NCBI GenBank assembly: GCA_963281255.1 | Contig: OY725497.1 | Location: 3,836,968 to 3,900,967, forward strand | Length of the DNA stretch: 64,000 bases | Origin: Aphrocallistes beatrix | Taxonomy: Eukaryota > Porifera > Hexactinellida > Sceptrulophora > Aphrocallistidae | Direction of reading: 5' to 3' | Shown: positions 11,101-19,311 of the stretch, piece by piece | How the letters are laid out: each line of letters begins with the position of its first letter | How positions within the stretch are numbered: position 1 is the first letter of the stretch | Notes under the pieces: generated by a model | The model's input: the letters and a program-made list of their open reading frames with translations, nothing else | Told to the model about the DNA's origin: nothing | The model's database searches: none | Translations under genes and position numbers: made by a program

Positions 11101-13825
11101 CAGACCTACAGTTTACAGAGTAAAGATTAGTGATTAACTATTGGTTCTGATTCCTCAAAGTCAGACTAATCCCAATTTCCTCCCGATCTTTCCTAGCTGC
11201 ACGATTTTTAGCTGCAGCTCGGTACTTGTTGATATCCTCCTTCAACTTCTCCCTCTTCTCCCTTTTCTCCTTCCTACCGACACGACACAATGGAGCTATG
11301 CACACGAGACAGGGGAGATAGAGGAAGAAGCAAGCACCAAGGAACCAATCCACTGTGTTCTCGCTTACTTGGTGTCTCCTGTGGTACTTACTCTTACTAC
11401 CAAGAAAGCTATCCACGAACCGACGCCTCCGTCTCTCTTTATCTCTGCAGAAACAGTCCTCAATAAGCATTTTCAACATCCCTAGTGTGAGTAGTACAGT
11501 GATTACGACGACTACAATCTTGACAGGGTCTAGCATCTGAGCCAGTAGGTAGCAGGCGTAGCAGGGAGGTCGTGTGTAGGAGATGTTCAAGTTATACAGC
11601 GCCTCAGAGGAGAAGCAATCGGACTGCAGCATGCTCGTGTTCATAGAGTAGTTGGAAGTGGAGTTAGAATCTAGTGTTATGTTAGCTTTCAAGCTCCCAT
11701 CAGGTTCTGGTGAGCACATACACCCACATGTGACAGGGCAGTAGCAGCTCATTTTAGCAGAAAACGAGAAGGGTCTCTTGTCCGCCACTTCCCCGACGCT
11801 GTCCCTGAGGACTGCCTGGCAGGAGTAGTTGGCTGTGACGTCAAGGGTGACGGAAACTTGGAAGTCGACGGTGTGAATGCCGGAGGGGTTGAGCTCGAAG
11901 GAACGGTCCCCCACAGGTAGCACCGCGTCATCGCAATCCTCTAGGGAGAGGATGAAGGTACTAGTCAAGTGTCCGATATTCATCGCGGAGACTTTAACTT
12001 TGCCGCCGCCCCCCAGAGCGTGGAAGTCCTTCGAGTTGACACTGGCGATGCGGCCCGTAGCCACATTCATGATGTAACTCACGTTGGAAGCTCTGAACTC
12101 CAGACGCACCTCCGTAGTGTGCGTCTGCTCCAGCAAGTAACGCAGGTAGGTCTGCGTATCGGACTGCCTGCTGGAGCCGAAAATGTCCCGGATAAGATCC
12201 GCGTTCTGAGTGGCAGCTACTTTGAAGTGTCCGTAGGCGGAGGGGAAGTGGGTGGGACTGGTCTTGTTCCCGACAGCCCACTTGTTCCGTAGCCAGATGA
12301 TACGCGGGGAGTACTGGAAGCAAGAGCCTCGTTGCCGGTAACATTTCCGCGGTTGAGAAACGAATGCTTTGAACTCTGAGCCTAACTTGTTACACACAAA
12401 ACTGTTCTTCTCGTAGCGAGACGCGTCCACTAACAACCACTCCCTCGCCCCCCCGACGACCTGCTCGTGTGTCTGTAATTCCGAGCCTTTAGAGCTGGGT
12501 ATGAGCACCAGCTTGGAAGAGAGGTCTGGCAGTCTATCCGTGAGGAAGAAGTTCCCAATCGCCTCCACTTTGATGTCGGCAGAAGACTGCATCAGTCGAG
12601 ACACGCCAATGGCGCTGGAGAGCGTGGCTGAGTCGATGGTCTCCCATCCATCTCCTCCCCTCCCAAACACCTTCAACAGAGGGGCGAATCGGGAGCTAGC
12701 TCTGCGCTGTACTTCCACTTCAATGTTGAATCTCAGCATGGGCTGCCCAGGCCGGTACACTTCGTACCAGAGCGGATCGTACTTGGGACAGTAGGAGATG
12801 CTGCGTAACCAGATCTCTTGGGTGGTCAGCTGGCGTGAAAAACCGCGTCTGTATATACGCTCTCCACCCCATCTCTCAGCAGTGGTGGGGTTACAGCAGA
12901 AGCCCTTGCTGTGCTCTATCAAATCGCCCTGGGAGTCCTTCTCCCCTGGACACACCTCAGTCGTACAGCCGCGAAATAAATTCTTACCAATGACGACGGG
13001 CTGTGACTCTCTCAATTGGTTGTTCACATGGTCGCCTGAAAACTCGAGAGGATAGTCGTAGTGGACGGCTGTCTTACTCACCACGATACGATACGGGTCT
13101 CTGAGTCGAATAGACTCGCCAGTCTGATCCTTAGAGTCGCGGATGTGTACCATCAGGTTAGAACCCTTCGCGTTGTTGGACTTAACAGCCAGTACCACAA
13201 TGAATGTGGATTTGCAATCTTCAGTTGAAACCGTCATTGAAGAGGTGCGGCGGTTGCAAATATTCACCTCACTGCTCGAAACGATTGAGGAGTTTGTTGT
13301 GTGAGGATAATACATGAGAATGAGAAGGAATGACAAAATACACACTTGAGTAAACATGCTACAGAACCTATGTGCTAGTGTGTGGAAATCCGCGATTTCG
13401 TATTATAACTAACCGTGCTTTTCTTTGAATAACAGAAGTCTCTGCTCAGTTCGCTTCAGCGCCGTCTTGAGCTTCTTGGACAGCTGGATATTCTCTCTGA
13501 CACAGGGGCTTGTGGGGGTGACAGGGGCTTGTGAAGGAGGGTCCGAGGTAGTTCGAGTCGTAGCGTCCAGACAATAAGCAGAAGGTATCAAACTCTCTCT
13601 GTCTGTTGTAGTACTTTTATCTCTCTTCGTATAATATAAAGCAGCAATAATGCCGCATGCAAATACTCCGAACTGAAAGATTGAACTCTGCCTGTTGTCC
13701 GAGTCTCTGCTCTTGTCATGTCCACTGCTCTGAGTTCTCAATTGTATCTGTTTATTGAAGTTATGACCGGTAACATTAGCCACAAATAATCGTTGTATTT
13801 TAACCGAGTTAATCCTTGAGATCAT
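8192..13825 (-). CDS. LACTB: LACTB, mitochondrial serine beta-lactamase-like protein (three exons)
   Basis: Filament-forming serine protease-like protein of the mitochondrial intermembrane space. Proposed exons: 13414-13825, 9274-9620 and 8192-8986 (517 residues; human 547). Exon 1 encodes a basic presequence and one membrane segment (FQFGVFACGIIAALYY), then a proline-rich linker. It ends in phase 1 with G before GTTAGT, and exon 2 starts GT ATT CCA, giving a continuous HGIPGLSASVSVNGRLVW. Exon 2 carries the catalytic SxxK (S179-I-S-K182) and PVQKYVPDFPVKTFDG. Exon 3 carries FLYSTLAW, NTPYVDNSYKWAGGG and HSGGSVGASS, the HTGG-like third motif. Exons 2 and 3 are secure. Exon 1 rests on phase, order and targeting logic, and could instead be a separate 138-residue ORF. 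Intron 1 (9621-13413) contains HAP2 on the same strand. Confidence 0.82.
10317..10529 (+). CDS. Possible small ORF, 70 residues, unrecognised
   Basis: An ATG-started ORF with a charged N-terminal half and one hydrophobic segment that ends in a cysteine cluster (VGFNLVLLCCCCSMYQ). It lies in the LACTB intron on the opposite strand. I recognise no family, and an ORF this long can arise by chance. It is listed because the single-pass layout with juxtamembrane cysteines is protein-like. Confidence 0.18.
   Translation: MYMDDIQHTIDINRISAREFDKRLQLYKFHKTNDSGTFLNCIGVTVVGFNLVLLCCCCSMYQHIDARLNE
11138..13357 (-). CDS. HAP2: HAP2/GCS1 gamete fusogen, intronless
   Basis: Single-pass class II-type membrane fusogen that acts in gamete membrane merger. 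It is 739 residues long: a signal peptide (about 1-22), a cysteine-rich ectodomain, a membrane segment (about 611-632, VKIVVVVITVLLTLGML) and a basic cytoplasmic tail. HAP2-domain landmarks are GFCCNPTTAERWGGERIYRR, YCPKYDPLWYEVYRPGQP (the WYEVY..G.P motif) and a CYCPVTCGCMC cluster before the stalk. The ectodomain has many N-glycosylation sequons near the membrane (NITLDSNSTSNYS). The tail has RRRRR after the membrane and, oddly, a second hydrophobic, cysteine-rich stretch (about 671-691, WFLGACFFLYLPCLVCIAPL) before a long Lys/Arg/Glu-rich helix-like end. The gene lies wholly inside the first intron of LACTB in the same orientation. Confidence 0.93.
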   Translation of the reverse strand: MFTQVCILSFLLILMYYPHTTNSSIVSSSEVNICNRRTSSMTVSTEDCKSTFIVVLAVKSNNAKGSNLMVHIRDSKDQTGESIRLRDPYRIVVSKTAVHYDYPLEFSGDHVNNQLRESQPVVIGKNLFRGCTTEVCPGEKDSQGDLIEHSKGFCCNPTTAERWGGERIYRRGFSRQLTTQEIWLRSISYCPKYDPLWYEVYRPGQPMLRFNIEVEVQRRASSRFAPLLKVFGRGGDGWETIDSATLSSAIGVSRLMQSSADIKVEAIGNFFLTDRLPDLSSKLVLIPSSKGSELQTHEQVVGGAREWLLVDASRYEKNSFVCNKLGSEFKAFVSQPRKCYRQRGSCFQYSPRIIWLRNKWAVGNKTSPTHFPSAYGHFKVAATQNADLIRDIFGSSRQSDTQTYLRYLLEQTHTTEVRLEFRASNVSYIMNVATGRIASVNSKDFHALGGGGKVKVSAMNIGHLTSTFILSLEDCDDAVLPVGDRSFELNPSGIHTVDFQVSVTLDVTANYSCQAVLRDSVGEVADKRPFSFSAKMSCYCPVTCGCMCSPEPDGSLKANITLDSNSTSNYSMNTSMLQSDCFSSEALYNLNISYTRPPCYACYLLAQMLDPVKIVVVVITVLLTLGMLKMLIEDCFCRDKERRRRRFVDSFLGSKSKYHRRHQVSENTVDWFLGACFFLYLPCLVCIAPLCRVGRKEKREKREKLKEDINKYRAAAKNRAARKDREEIGISLTLRNQNQ

Positions 13826-14433
13826 TCAGTAAAGAAACAAATACTGATGATAAATAAGCTTAGACAAATATTCTATGTAGTAAGATGCAAGATGTTTTTG
13901 ATTATGCTGTATATAGTTTAGGTGTCTAGATGGCACTTATTGCTCTGGATAGTTCAGTTTTTTATTTTATACGGTGTCGAGGAAAGTCCGGTCTTTTGTC
14001 GAAAAAAGTAAAATATTCAGTTTGGGTACAATTTTTCTGGCTACCCTATGTAACTCAACATTACAAATACTTCGGTTGCTTGAATTAAATCTGAGATCTC
14101 CAAGCGCTTCGCTATACGTGAGTTTTATAATCGACAATAATATTCTGTAATAATCTGAAACAATAAGAATTGTATGGGAATATATTAGCAACGCCACAAA
14201 TCTGAGACTTGATATCAGATTTACTCTCAAAATCACAAAACCCGAAATTCATAATGAGTCAATCTATCTTCGTCTAAATCAGCGTCATAGAGCGATTTAG
14301 CACCGAAACTATGGTCTTGACTCTTTAGGTAAAAAAGGTTGAGAATCCCTGGTCTAAATTAGAAGTTCATTTAATTCAATTATAATCTGAAGTAAATATT
14401 AGAAAAATTTCGCGTAACATAAATTATTTCAAA
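13826..14433. other. Intergenic region, no gene seen
   Basis: About 0.6 kb between the first exon of LACTB and the CHCHD7 stop codon. An 89-codon open frame on the minus strand here has no recognisable features and is probably chance. No repeat is visible. Confidence 0.55.
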
Positions 14434-14673
14434 TCAATCTCGATGTTTTTCCATTTCTCCCTGCCAATCTTTGGGTACAGGTAATAAACCTTGACTCCTT
14501 CGTTCGGATTTAACTTTATTCATCATTATTTTGCACTCTCTGTAGGCAATGAAAAACTTGGTACATTTCGACCGGTCATAGTTTGAATCAGCCAAACACT
14601 TATAACTAGCTTGTGCCTCTTCAATACAGGGATTTGTCCGGGGGCTGTTATGTTTGCTGTAAGGTTCACTCAT
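14434..14673 (-). CDS. CHCHD7: CHCHD7 / COX23-like twin CX9C protein
   Basis: Small intermembrane-space protein of the twin CX9C class, imported by the MIA40 disulfide relay and linked to cytochrome c oxidase assembly (yeast Cox23). The start is the ATG at 14673 (MSEPYSKHN), giving 79 residues; the open frame extends upstream but reads as AT-rich leader. Both cysteine pairs are exact: CIEEAQASYKC and CTKFFIAYREC, with the family sequence NPC before the first and NYDR between them. Human CHCHD7 is 85 residues with the same NPC...C...NYDR..C layout. Single exon. Confidence 0.87.
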   Translation of the reverse strand: MSEPYSKHNSPRTNPCIEEAQASYKCLADSNYDRSKCTKFFIAYRECKIMMNKVKSERRSQGLLPVPKDWQGEMEKHRD

Positions 14674-15039
14674 CCAAAAAAATAAAATAAAATATACTGA
14701 CTCTAAATTAAAATTTAAAAGTAAACCCTTCAATCATTTCAAATAATGAATACAGAAACAAAAAATGTCAGTCGAGAAACCGAAAGTAGGAATAAAACTA
14801 AGGGGATTGAAATGAATTATCTTATAAAAATGCAAAAAAATCTTGGTGATCACTCCTTTTTCTTTTGCTGCTCCTGTTGAATGAAATAGCTTCCCTGCCT
14901 ACATCCGGAATACTCAATCCATTACCATCTTCTCAAATCTCTTGAAAACTAAACCGCGGAAAATTTTAGCAGTGGTTTAATTAACCGTGAGTTTTTACAC
15001 TTATTTTTAACACTTTAGGAAAGGTGTAAAAATGAGGTA

Positions 15040-15106
15040 TTTAAAATATTTTAGCGCATGCGCTGTTTTCATTTTAGCGCATGCGCTAAAATATTTTAAA
15101 TATATG
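15040..15106. repeat. Palindromic block TTTAGCGCATGCGCTAAA, left flank of array
   Basis: The palindrome TTTAGCGCATGCGCTAAA, embedded in ATATTTTA/TAAAATAT arms, occurs here in partial plus complete form. It recurs once at 15478-15516 on the other side of the (TCGTG)n array, so the array is bracketed by the same palindrome. Confidence 0.8.
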
Positions 15107-15152
15107 ACAAGTATGTATATTTCATATTGCATTTTGTAAAATGTCATGGAAA

Positions 15153-15478
15153 GTGTTGTGTTGTGTTGTGTCGTGTTGTGTTGTGTCGTGTTGTGTCGTG
15201 TTGTGTCGTGTCGTGTCGTGTCGTGTCGTGTCGTGTCGTGTCGTGTCGTGTCGTGTCGTGTCGTGTCGTGTCGTGTCGTGTCGTGTCGTGTCGTGTCGTG
15301 TCGTGTCGTGTCGTGTCGTGTCGTGTCGTGTCGTGTCGTGTCGTGTCGTGTCGTGTCGTGTCGTGTCGTGTCGTGTCGTGTCGTGTCGTGTCGTGTCGTG
15401 TCGTGTCGTGTCGTGTCGTGTCGTGTCGTGTCGTGTCGTGTCGTGTCGTGTCGTGTCGTGTCGTGTCGTGTCGTGTCG
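15153..15478. repeat. (TCGTG)n pentanucleotide array
   Basis: About 325 bp of tandem TGTCG units. The first 50 bases show the variant TGTTG and the rest is essentially pure. The purity suggests recent expansion or a collapsed assembly. Long open frames read through it (CRVVS repeats) because the unit has no stop codon; these are not genes. Confidence 0.97.
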
Positions 15479-15554
15479 AATATTTTAGCGCATGCGCTAA
15501 AATATTTTAAATATATGGTAAAAATATAAACAATAATTACGCTAGGTACAAATC

Positions 15555-15754
15555 NNNNNNNNNNNNNNNNNNNNNNNNNNNNNNNNNNNNNNNNNNNNNN
15601 NNNNNNNNNNNNNNNNNNNNNNNNNNNNNNNNNNNNNNNNNNNNNNNNNNNNNNNNNNNNNNNNNNNNNNNNNNNNNNNNNNNNNNNNNNNNNNNNNNNN
15701 NNNNNNNNNNNNNNNNNNNNNNNNNNNNNNNNNNNNNNNNNNNNNNNNNNNNNN
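15555..15754. other. Assembly gap of exactly 200 N
   Basis: The run of N is 200 bases, a conventional scaffold-gap length, so the true size is unknown. It follows the pentanucleotide array by about 75 bases and hides the 5' part of the TRAF-like gene. Confidence 0.99.
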
Positions 15755-15756
15755 GC

Positions 15757-16539
15757 ATTGACACCTTCACCACACAATCCTCACTCGTTGAAAAGGTTGT
15801 GTGTCCAGCTAAAGGGTGTTTAAAGGAACTGCCAGCAGACATCAGCCAGTTGAAGGCGGGAAACATCCTATCTAAGTTTGTTAGGAAGCAGTTGCTGTAC
15901 TGTCCCTTTCATCTGAGAGGGTGTACCTGGAGAGGTCCCTGTGATGAGGTGAGTTCACACGTAGCGAGCTGCTACCAGCCGGAGCCGACCTGGGACCTGG
16001 TACAGGGGCTAGCCAATGAACTCCGTAAGCTGGCTATTGAAAACACAGACCTATCGAAACGGATGCGTGAATTGGAGCAAATGATTGAAGCCAATGACAG
16101 ACCTGCGTTCTATTGGAAGATTCACCATGTGCAGAAAGCAATTCAAAATCACTCCGAGCTGTTCAGTCCCACCTTCATGACCGGGAAGTGTGGGTACCAG
16201 GCTTGTCTACACGTGTACATGGGAGGGAACTCCACTGGGACAGACACTCACATCTCTATCTACATTCAACTGCAGCTGGGCTCAAATAATGATATCTTGC
16301 CATGGCCGATTAGGTGTAGCTTTGCGATATCTATCCTCAACTTTGCTCTCGATAACCATCATCACACGCAGAGGGGAAACACTGAATTCGATGGGACGGG
16401 GAAAGGGGTGGGATTCCCCAAATTCATCTCTAGAGTAGATCTCCTCCAGCGTGAGGCCAGGAGTAAATTCGTAGAACGAGACTGCTTACTAATCAAATGT
16501 TCTCTTACGCCTGACTCGCACATTGCTAACTTGAAGTAG
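15757..16539 (+). CDS. TRAF-like adaptor with zf-TRAF and MATH domain (5' end in gap)
   Basis: Signalling adaptor of the TNF-receptor-associated-factor type. The frame is open from the first base after the gap (ATT GAC ACC TTC at 15757) to a stop at 16539, about 260 residues, so the N-terminus and any RING finger are missing. In order: VVCPAKGC (end of a RING-like or first zinc finger), YCPFHLRGCTWRGPCDEV followed by a His and Cys (zf-TRAF), a short coiled coil (LANELRKLAIENTDLSKRM), then MATH with FYWKIHHV, SPTFMTGKCGYQACLHVY, LPWPIRCSF and a closing FVERDCLLIKC strand. In the MATH domain the usual YLNGDG turn is replaced by YMGGNSTG. It could belong to TRAF3/5/6-like or invertebrate-specific TRAFs; the visible part does not decide. 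Confidence 0.88.
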   Translation: MDTFTTQSSLVEKVVCPAKGCLKELPADISQLKAGNILSKFVRKQLLYCPFHLRGCTWRGPCDEVSSHVASCYQPEPTWDLVQGLANELRKLAIENTDLSKRMRELEQMIEANDRPAFYWKIHHVQKAIQNHSELFSPTFMTGKCGYQACLHVYMGGNSTGTDTHISIYIQLQLGSNNDILPWPIRCSFAISILNFALDNHHHTQRGNTEFDGTGKGVGFPKFISRVDLLQREARSKFVERDCLLIKCSLTPDSHIANLK

Positions 16540-16745
16540 TTCAATTCTTACCAGAGCCACCTCACGCTCTTATTATAATTTTTATCTCATAAAATATCTA
16601 TTTTAGTACCTTTAGTAAATTACAATTTTGAAGTTCCTTAATAAAATACAATATTTTCAATCGAATTTCAAGCAAAATGTGGTTGTTAGGGAGACCTACT
16701 GACGAATAAGTTTTATCCTATGGTGACTTCATGGTGACTTCATGG

Positions 16746-17012
16746 CATAGGCGTCGTAACCCACTCGGTTACCCGGCAATTGCCGGGCGGCCCAGAGTGA
16801 ATGCCGGGTACTACCCGGTAAAAAGCTTAGTGCTATTATGTACTGGTAATTGGCTGTTACTAATTCCTCATGTAGATCAAGGGTTCACGGCCCATTTGGC
16901 TGACGGTAACGCTGGATCAGCTGAAGATACGGCCCGATTAACTGACTGAACGGCCCTGGATTATTGTGGCCGGGCAGTCCAAGGGTAGGAAATAAAGTTT
17001 ACGACGCCTATG
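16746..17012. mobile_element. hAT-like MITE with exact 8-bp TSD CTTCATGG
   Basis: 267 bp with 14-bp terminal inverted repeats, CATAGGCGTCGTAA at the left and its exact complement at the right. It is flanked on both sides by CTTCATGG (16738-16745 and 17013-17020). An 8-bp duplication is the hAT hallmark. The interior contains GC-rich short inverted repeats (CCCGGCAATTGCCGGG) and no transposase. The rest of 16540-17406 between the TRAF-like and cytochrome b5 genes holds no gene that I can see. Confidence 0.9.
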
Positions 17013-17406
17013 CTTCATGGGGATGAAAATACCCGATTTTAGTGAAAGTCGTTGTTGATTACTCCTGGATCTGATTAGAAAAGCTTGATCATTTTTATTT
17101 GAATACGTAATATCATAAATTATCTCAATAGCGAGATATTAATGAATTTGTTGGCTCGTAACATTCGAATGTTTTAAAGAATTCAGCAGCTTCTTAACTC
17201 AGAAAAGATTTTTTCTTCTAAACTCGAGAGTACAATTACATCAGCGTTGATACGTAGTATACATGTTATGAAGTACAAAAGTATTCTCTACCCAAATCAA
17301 TAGCACCTTCATGATTTATTTATAGTATGCTGGTTATTAACATTGAAAGTATAAATAGACTGCATAAATATGAAAATATATCTGAATTGGATACTTGACA
17401 TTACCA

Positions 17407-19029
17407 ATGTATTCAGACAATGCACTTTACGTCCTCTTCTCATTGACCCTTGTATTTTTACTTGTTGTTCATTTAGCATCGCCTCGCCTCAAAAGAGCCT
17501 TCCCTCCTCTCCCTATTTGGCGTGGTGCATTCTGGTATCGATGGAGGTCTCTCCCCTCTAAGAAGGCGCTAGCATTCTCCCCTTTCACCGGAATCATATT
17601 CCCACATAAATTAATAATCCGAGCTAAATCTGCTTGGCTATGTTTCCTTCTCCATCTTCTCTTCATGACATCCATGGTCGCCTGGAGCCAGTACCAACAC
17701 TCATCTCGTGAGACTCACAACTGTCCTCATCCTGCTCCACCTCACTGGTGCGGTTGGACCAGCCAGCTGGAACCCACGCACTATGTTACCATCCTTGGTT
17801 CCATTATATTTATAGTACTTCGGCTTGTGCAGACTCATATGTGGTACGACGGATTGGCTCTTGACGTCCCAGAAGCTTCAGCCATGGTTGCAACAATAGT
17901 CGCTTCGTGTGTCGCTCTTTTCATGCAACAGACTGAAAGGGGACTTGTCTTTGGCCAATCAATTAATACGGAAACATCACTGGCACTGACTAATATCGCT
18001 CGGCGCTTCCACGGTTATGTATTCACTACGTCGCTTGTATTCACATTCTGGTACCATCCCACTGAGGGCGGGATCATGCACAGCAGCGGTTTCTTGCTTC
18101 TGATTTTGTTTCTAATTCAAGGTTCCCTCATGTATACAGTCACACACTTGGGCGTAGTTTGGAGGAATTTACTAGAATTCACTGTGCTTCCTCACTCATT
18201 ACTGATCGAATGGACTAGATCTCGTCCGAAAAACGAATCGTGGAAAATGTTCCTGAGTGGCTACTTGTTAACTTTCCTCATTACGCATATACATGCTTTT
18301 GAAATTCCAAACTCGATTAAAATCTGTATCTTCTGTGCCTTCATTATTCTTTTATACTTTCTGTTTTCCAGAAATCTTCGAGCTGGCTGGAGTACAACAG
18401 TGAGTATTCCAATAATATACCTAGTATGTGTGATATTTTTCTACTCAATGCTCTATCTCCCTTATGTGGTGATAAAGCTATTAGGCTATTGGCCTGAGAG
18501 TTCACTCGAAGGTACTATTCCTAGTGGGCTCCATCCAGCTCTTGTTATTTGTGGTGTTGTACTTCTGATTGCATCAATCATCTTGATTGCATTAGTGGGT
18601 GAGGCAATTGAAGCATTGCTTCGCTCTTTGGCGAAGAAAGCTGGGTCTCCTTCCACTAGCGTTGAAGCCATATTCTCCGATCCTTCGATCAAGGTTCATT
18701 TTAAACGTGACAACTTACCCAAGGTATCGCCTGAAGAGCTGAGAAAGCACGATAAGGAGTTTGACTGTTGGCTGGCCATCCACGGCATAGTTTATGATGT
18801 GACTGATTTTGTTAAGTTTCATCCTGGGGGGGTTAAAACTCTTCTCGAACACTGTGGCGGAGATGTAAGTGAGGCTTTTGATAGCATTAACCGGAATAAC
18901 GGACACCCCGCTGTGATAAAGGAAAGGATGAGGCTATTTGCTTGTGGGGTGTTATGTTCCGCCAACAATCACCACCCTCCAGAACAATATGCCCAGAGGC
19001 TTAGCTCTGTTAGTACTTCGAAGTTCTAG
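17407..19029 (+). CDS. Polytopic membrane protein with C-terminal cytochrome b5 domain
   Basis: 540 residues from the first in-frame ATG (MYSDNALYV). The first 420 or so contain about nine to ten hydrophobic segments, for example LYVLFSLTLVFLLVVHL, VTILGSIIFIVLRLV, GFLLLILFLIQGSLMY, ICIFCAFIILLYFLF and ALVICGVVLLIASIILIALV. Histidines in or next to segments (RRFHGYVF, YHPTEGGIMH, THIHAFEI) could bind a second cofactor, but that is a guess. Residues about 440-520 are a cytochrome b5 fold: FDCWLAIHGIVYDVTDFV and FHPGGVKTLLEHCGGD, with heme ligands H472 (HPGG) and H500 (NNGHP). The ligand spacing is 28, against 24 in classical b5. I do not recognise the membrane part. An electron-transfer role, as b5 donor for an integral oxidoreductase, is inferred. 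Single exon, convergent with UBA5. Confidence 0.85.
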   Translation: MYSDNALYVLFSLTLVFLLVVHLASPRLKRAFPPLPIWRGAFWYRWRSLPSKKALAFSPFTGIIFPHKLIIRAKSAWLCFLLHLLFMTSMVAWSQYQHSSRETHNCPHPAPPHWCGWTSQLEPTHYVTILGSIIFIVLRLVQTHMWYDGLALDVPEASAMVATIVASCVALFMQQTERGLVFGQSINTETSLALTNIARRFHGYVFTTSLVFTFWYHPTEGGIMHSSGFLLLILFLIQGSLMYTVTHLGVVWRNLLEFTVLPHSLLIEWTRSRPKNESWKMFLSGYLLTFLITHIHAFEIPNSIKICIFCAFIILLYFLFSRNLRAGWSTTVSIPIIYLVCVIFFYSMLYLPYVVIKLLGYWPESSLEGTIPSGLHPALVICGVVLLIASIILIALVGEAIEALLRSLAKKAGSPSTSVEAIFSDPSIKVHFKRDNLPKVSPEELRKHDKEFDCWLAIHGIVYDVTDFVKFHPGGVKTLLEHCGGDVSEAFDSINRNNGHPAVIKERMRLFACGVLCSANNHHPPEQYAQRLSSVSTSKF

Positions 19030-19311
19030 ATTGAAATTTCGGCATAAATAATGTGTGTATCAGGTTCACAATTCCATTCAAGGAATTGGTTTCTCTCCTT
19101 TTGTGAACTTGATTTATTAGAATACATATTTGCATTATTTACTGAATGTTAATGACTTCGTAAATATATTAGAAATACAACTATTTTAATGGAGAAGATG
19201 GAGTGAATGAATATTTTGATAGGGGAGTGTATATACTAAGACTGCTACGTATACTTGACAGCAGGTACAAATTAATCTATAATTCACTTTATAACAATTC
19301 ATTAATTTTAT

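Noticed and set aside
13967-14236. 89-codon minus-strand ORF between LACTB exon 1 and CHCHD7
   Set aside because: No motif, no splice logic with neighbours, and composition like surrounding non-coding DNA.
15127-15777. Open frames of CRVVS and HDTTR repeats, and minus-strand frames through the N gap
   Set aside because: A pentanucleotide array without stop codons plus X from N bases. No protein features.
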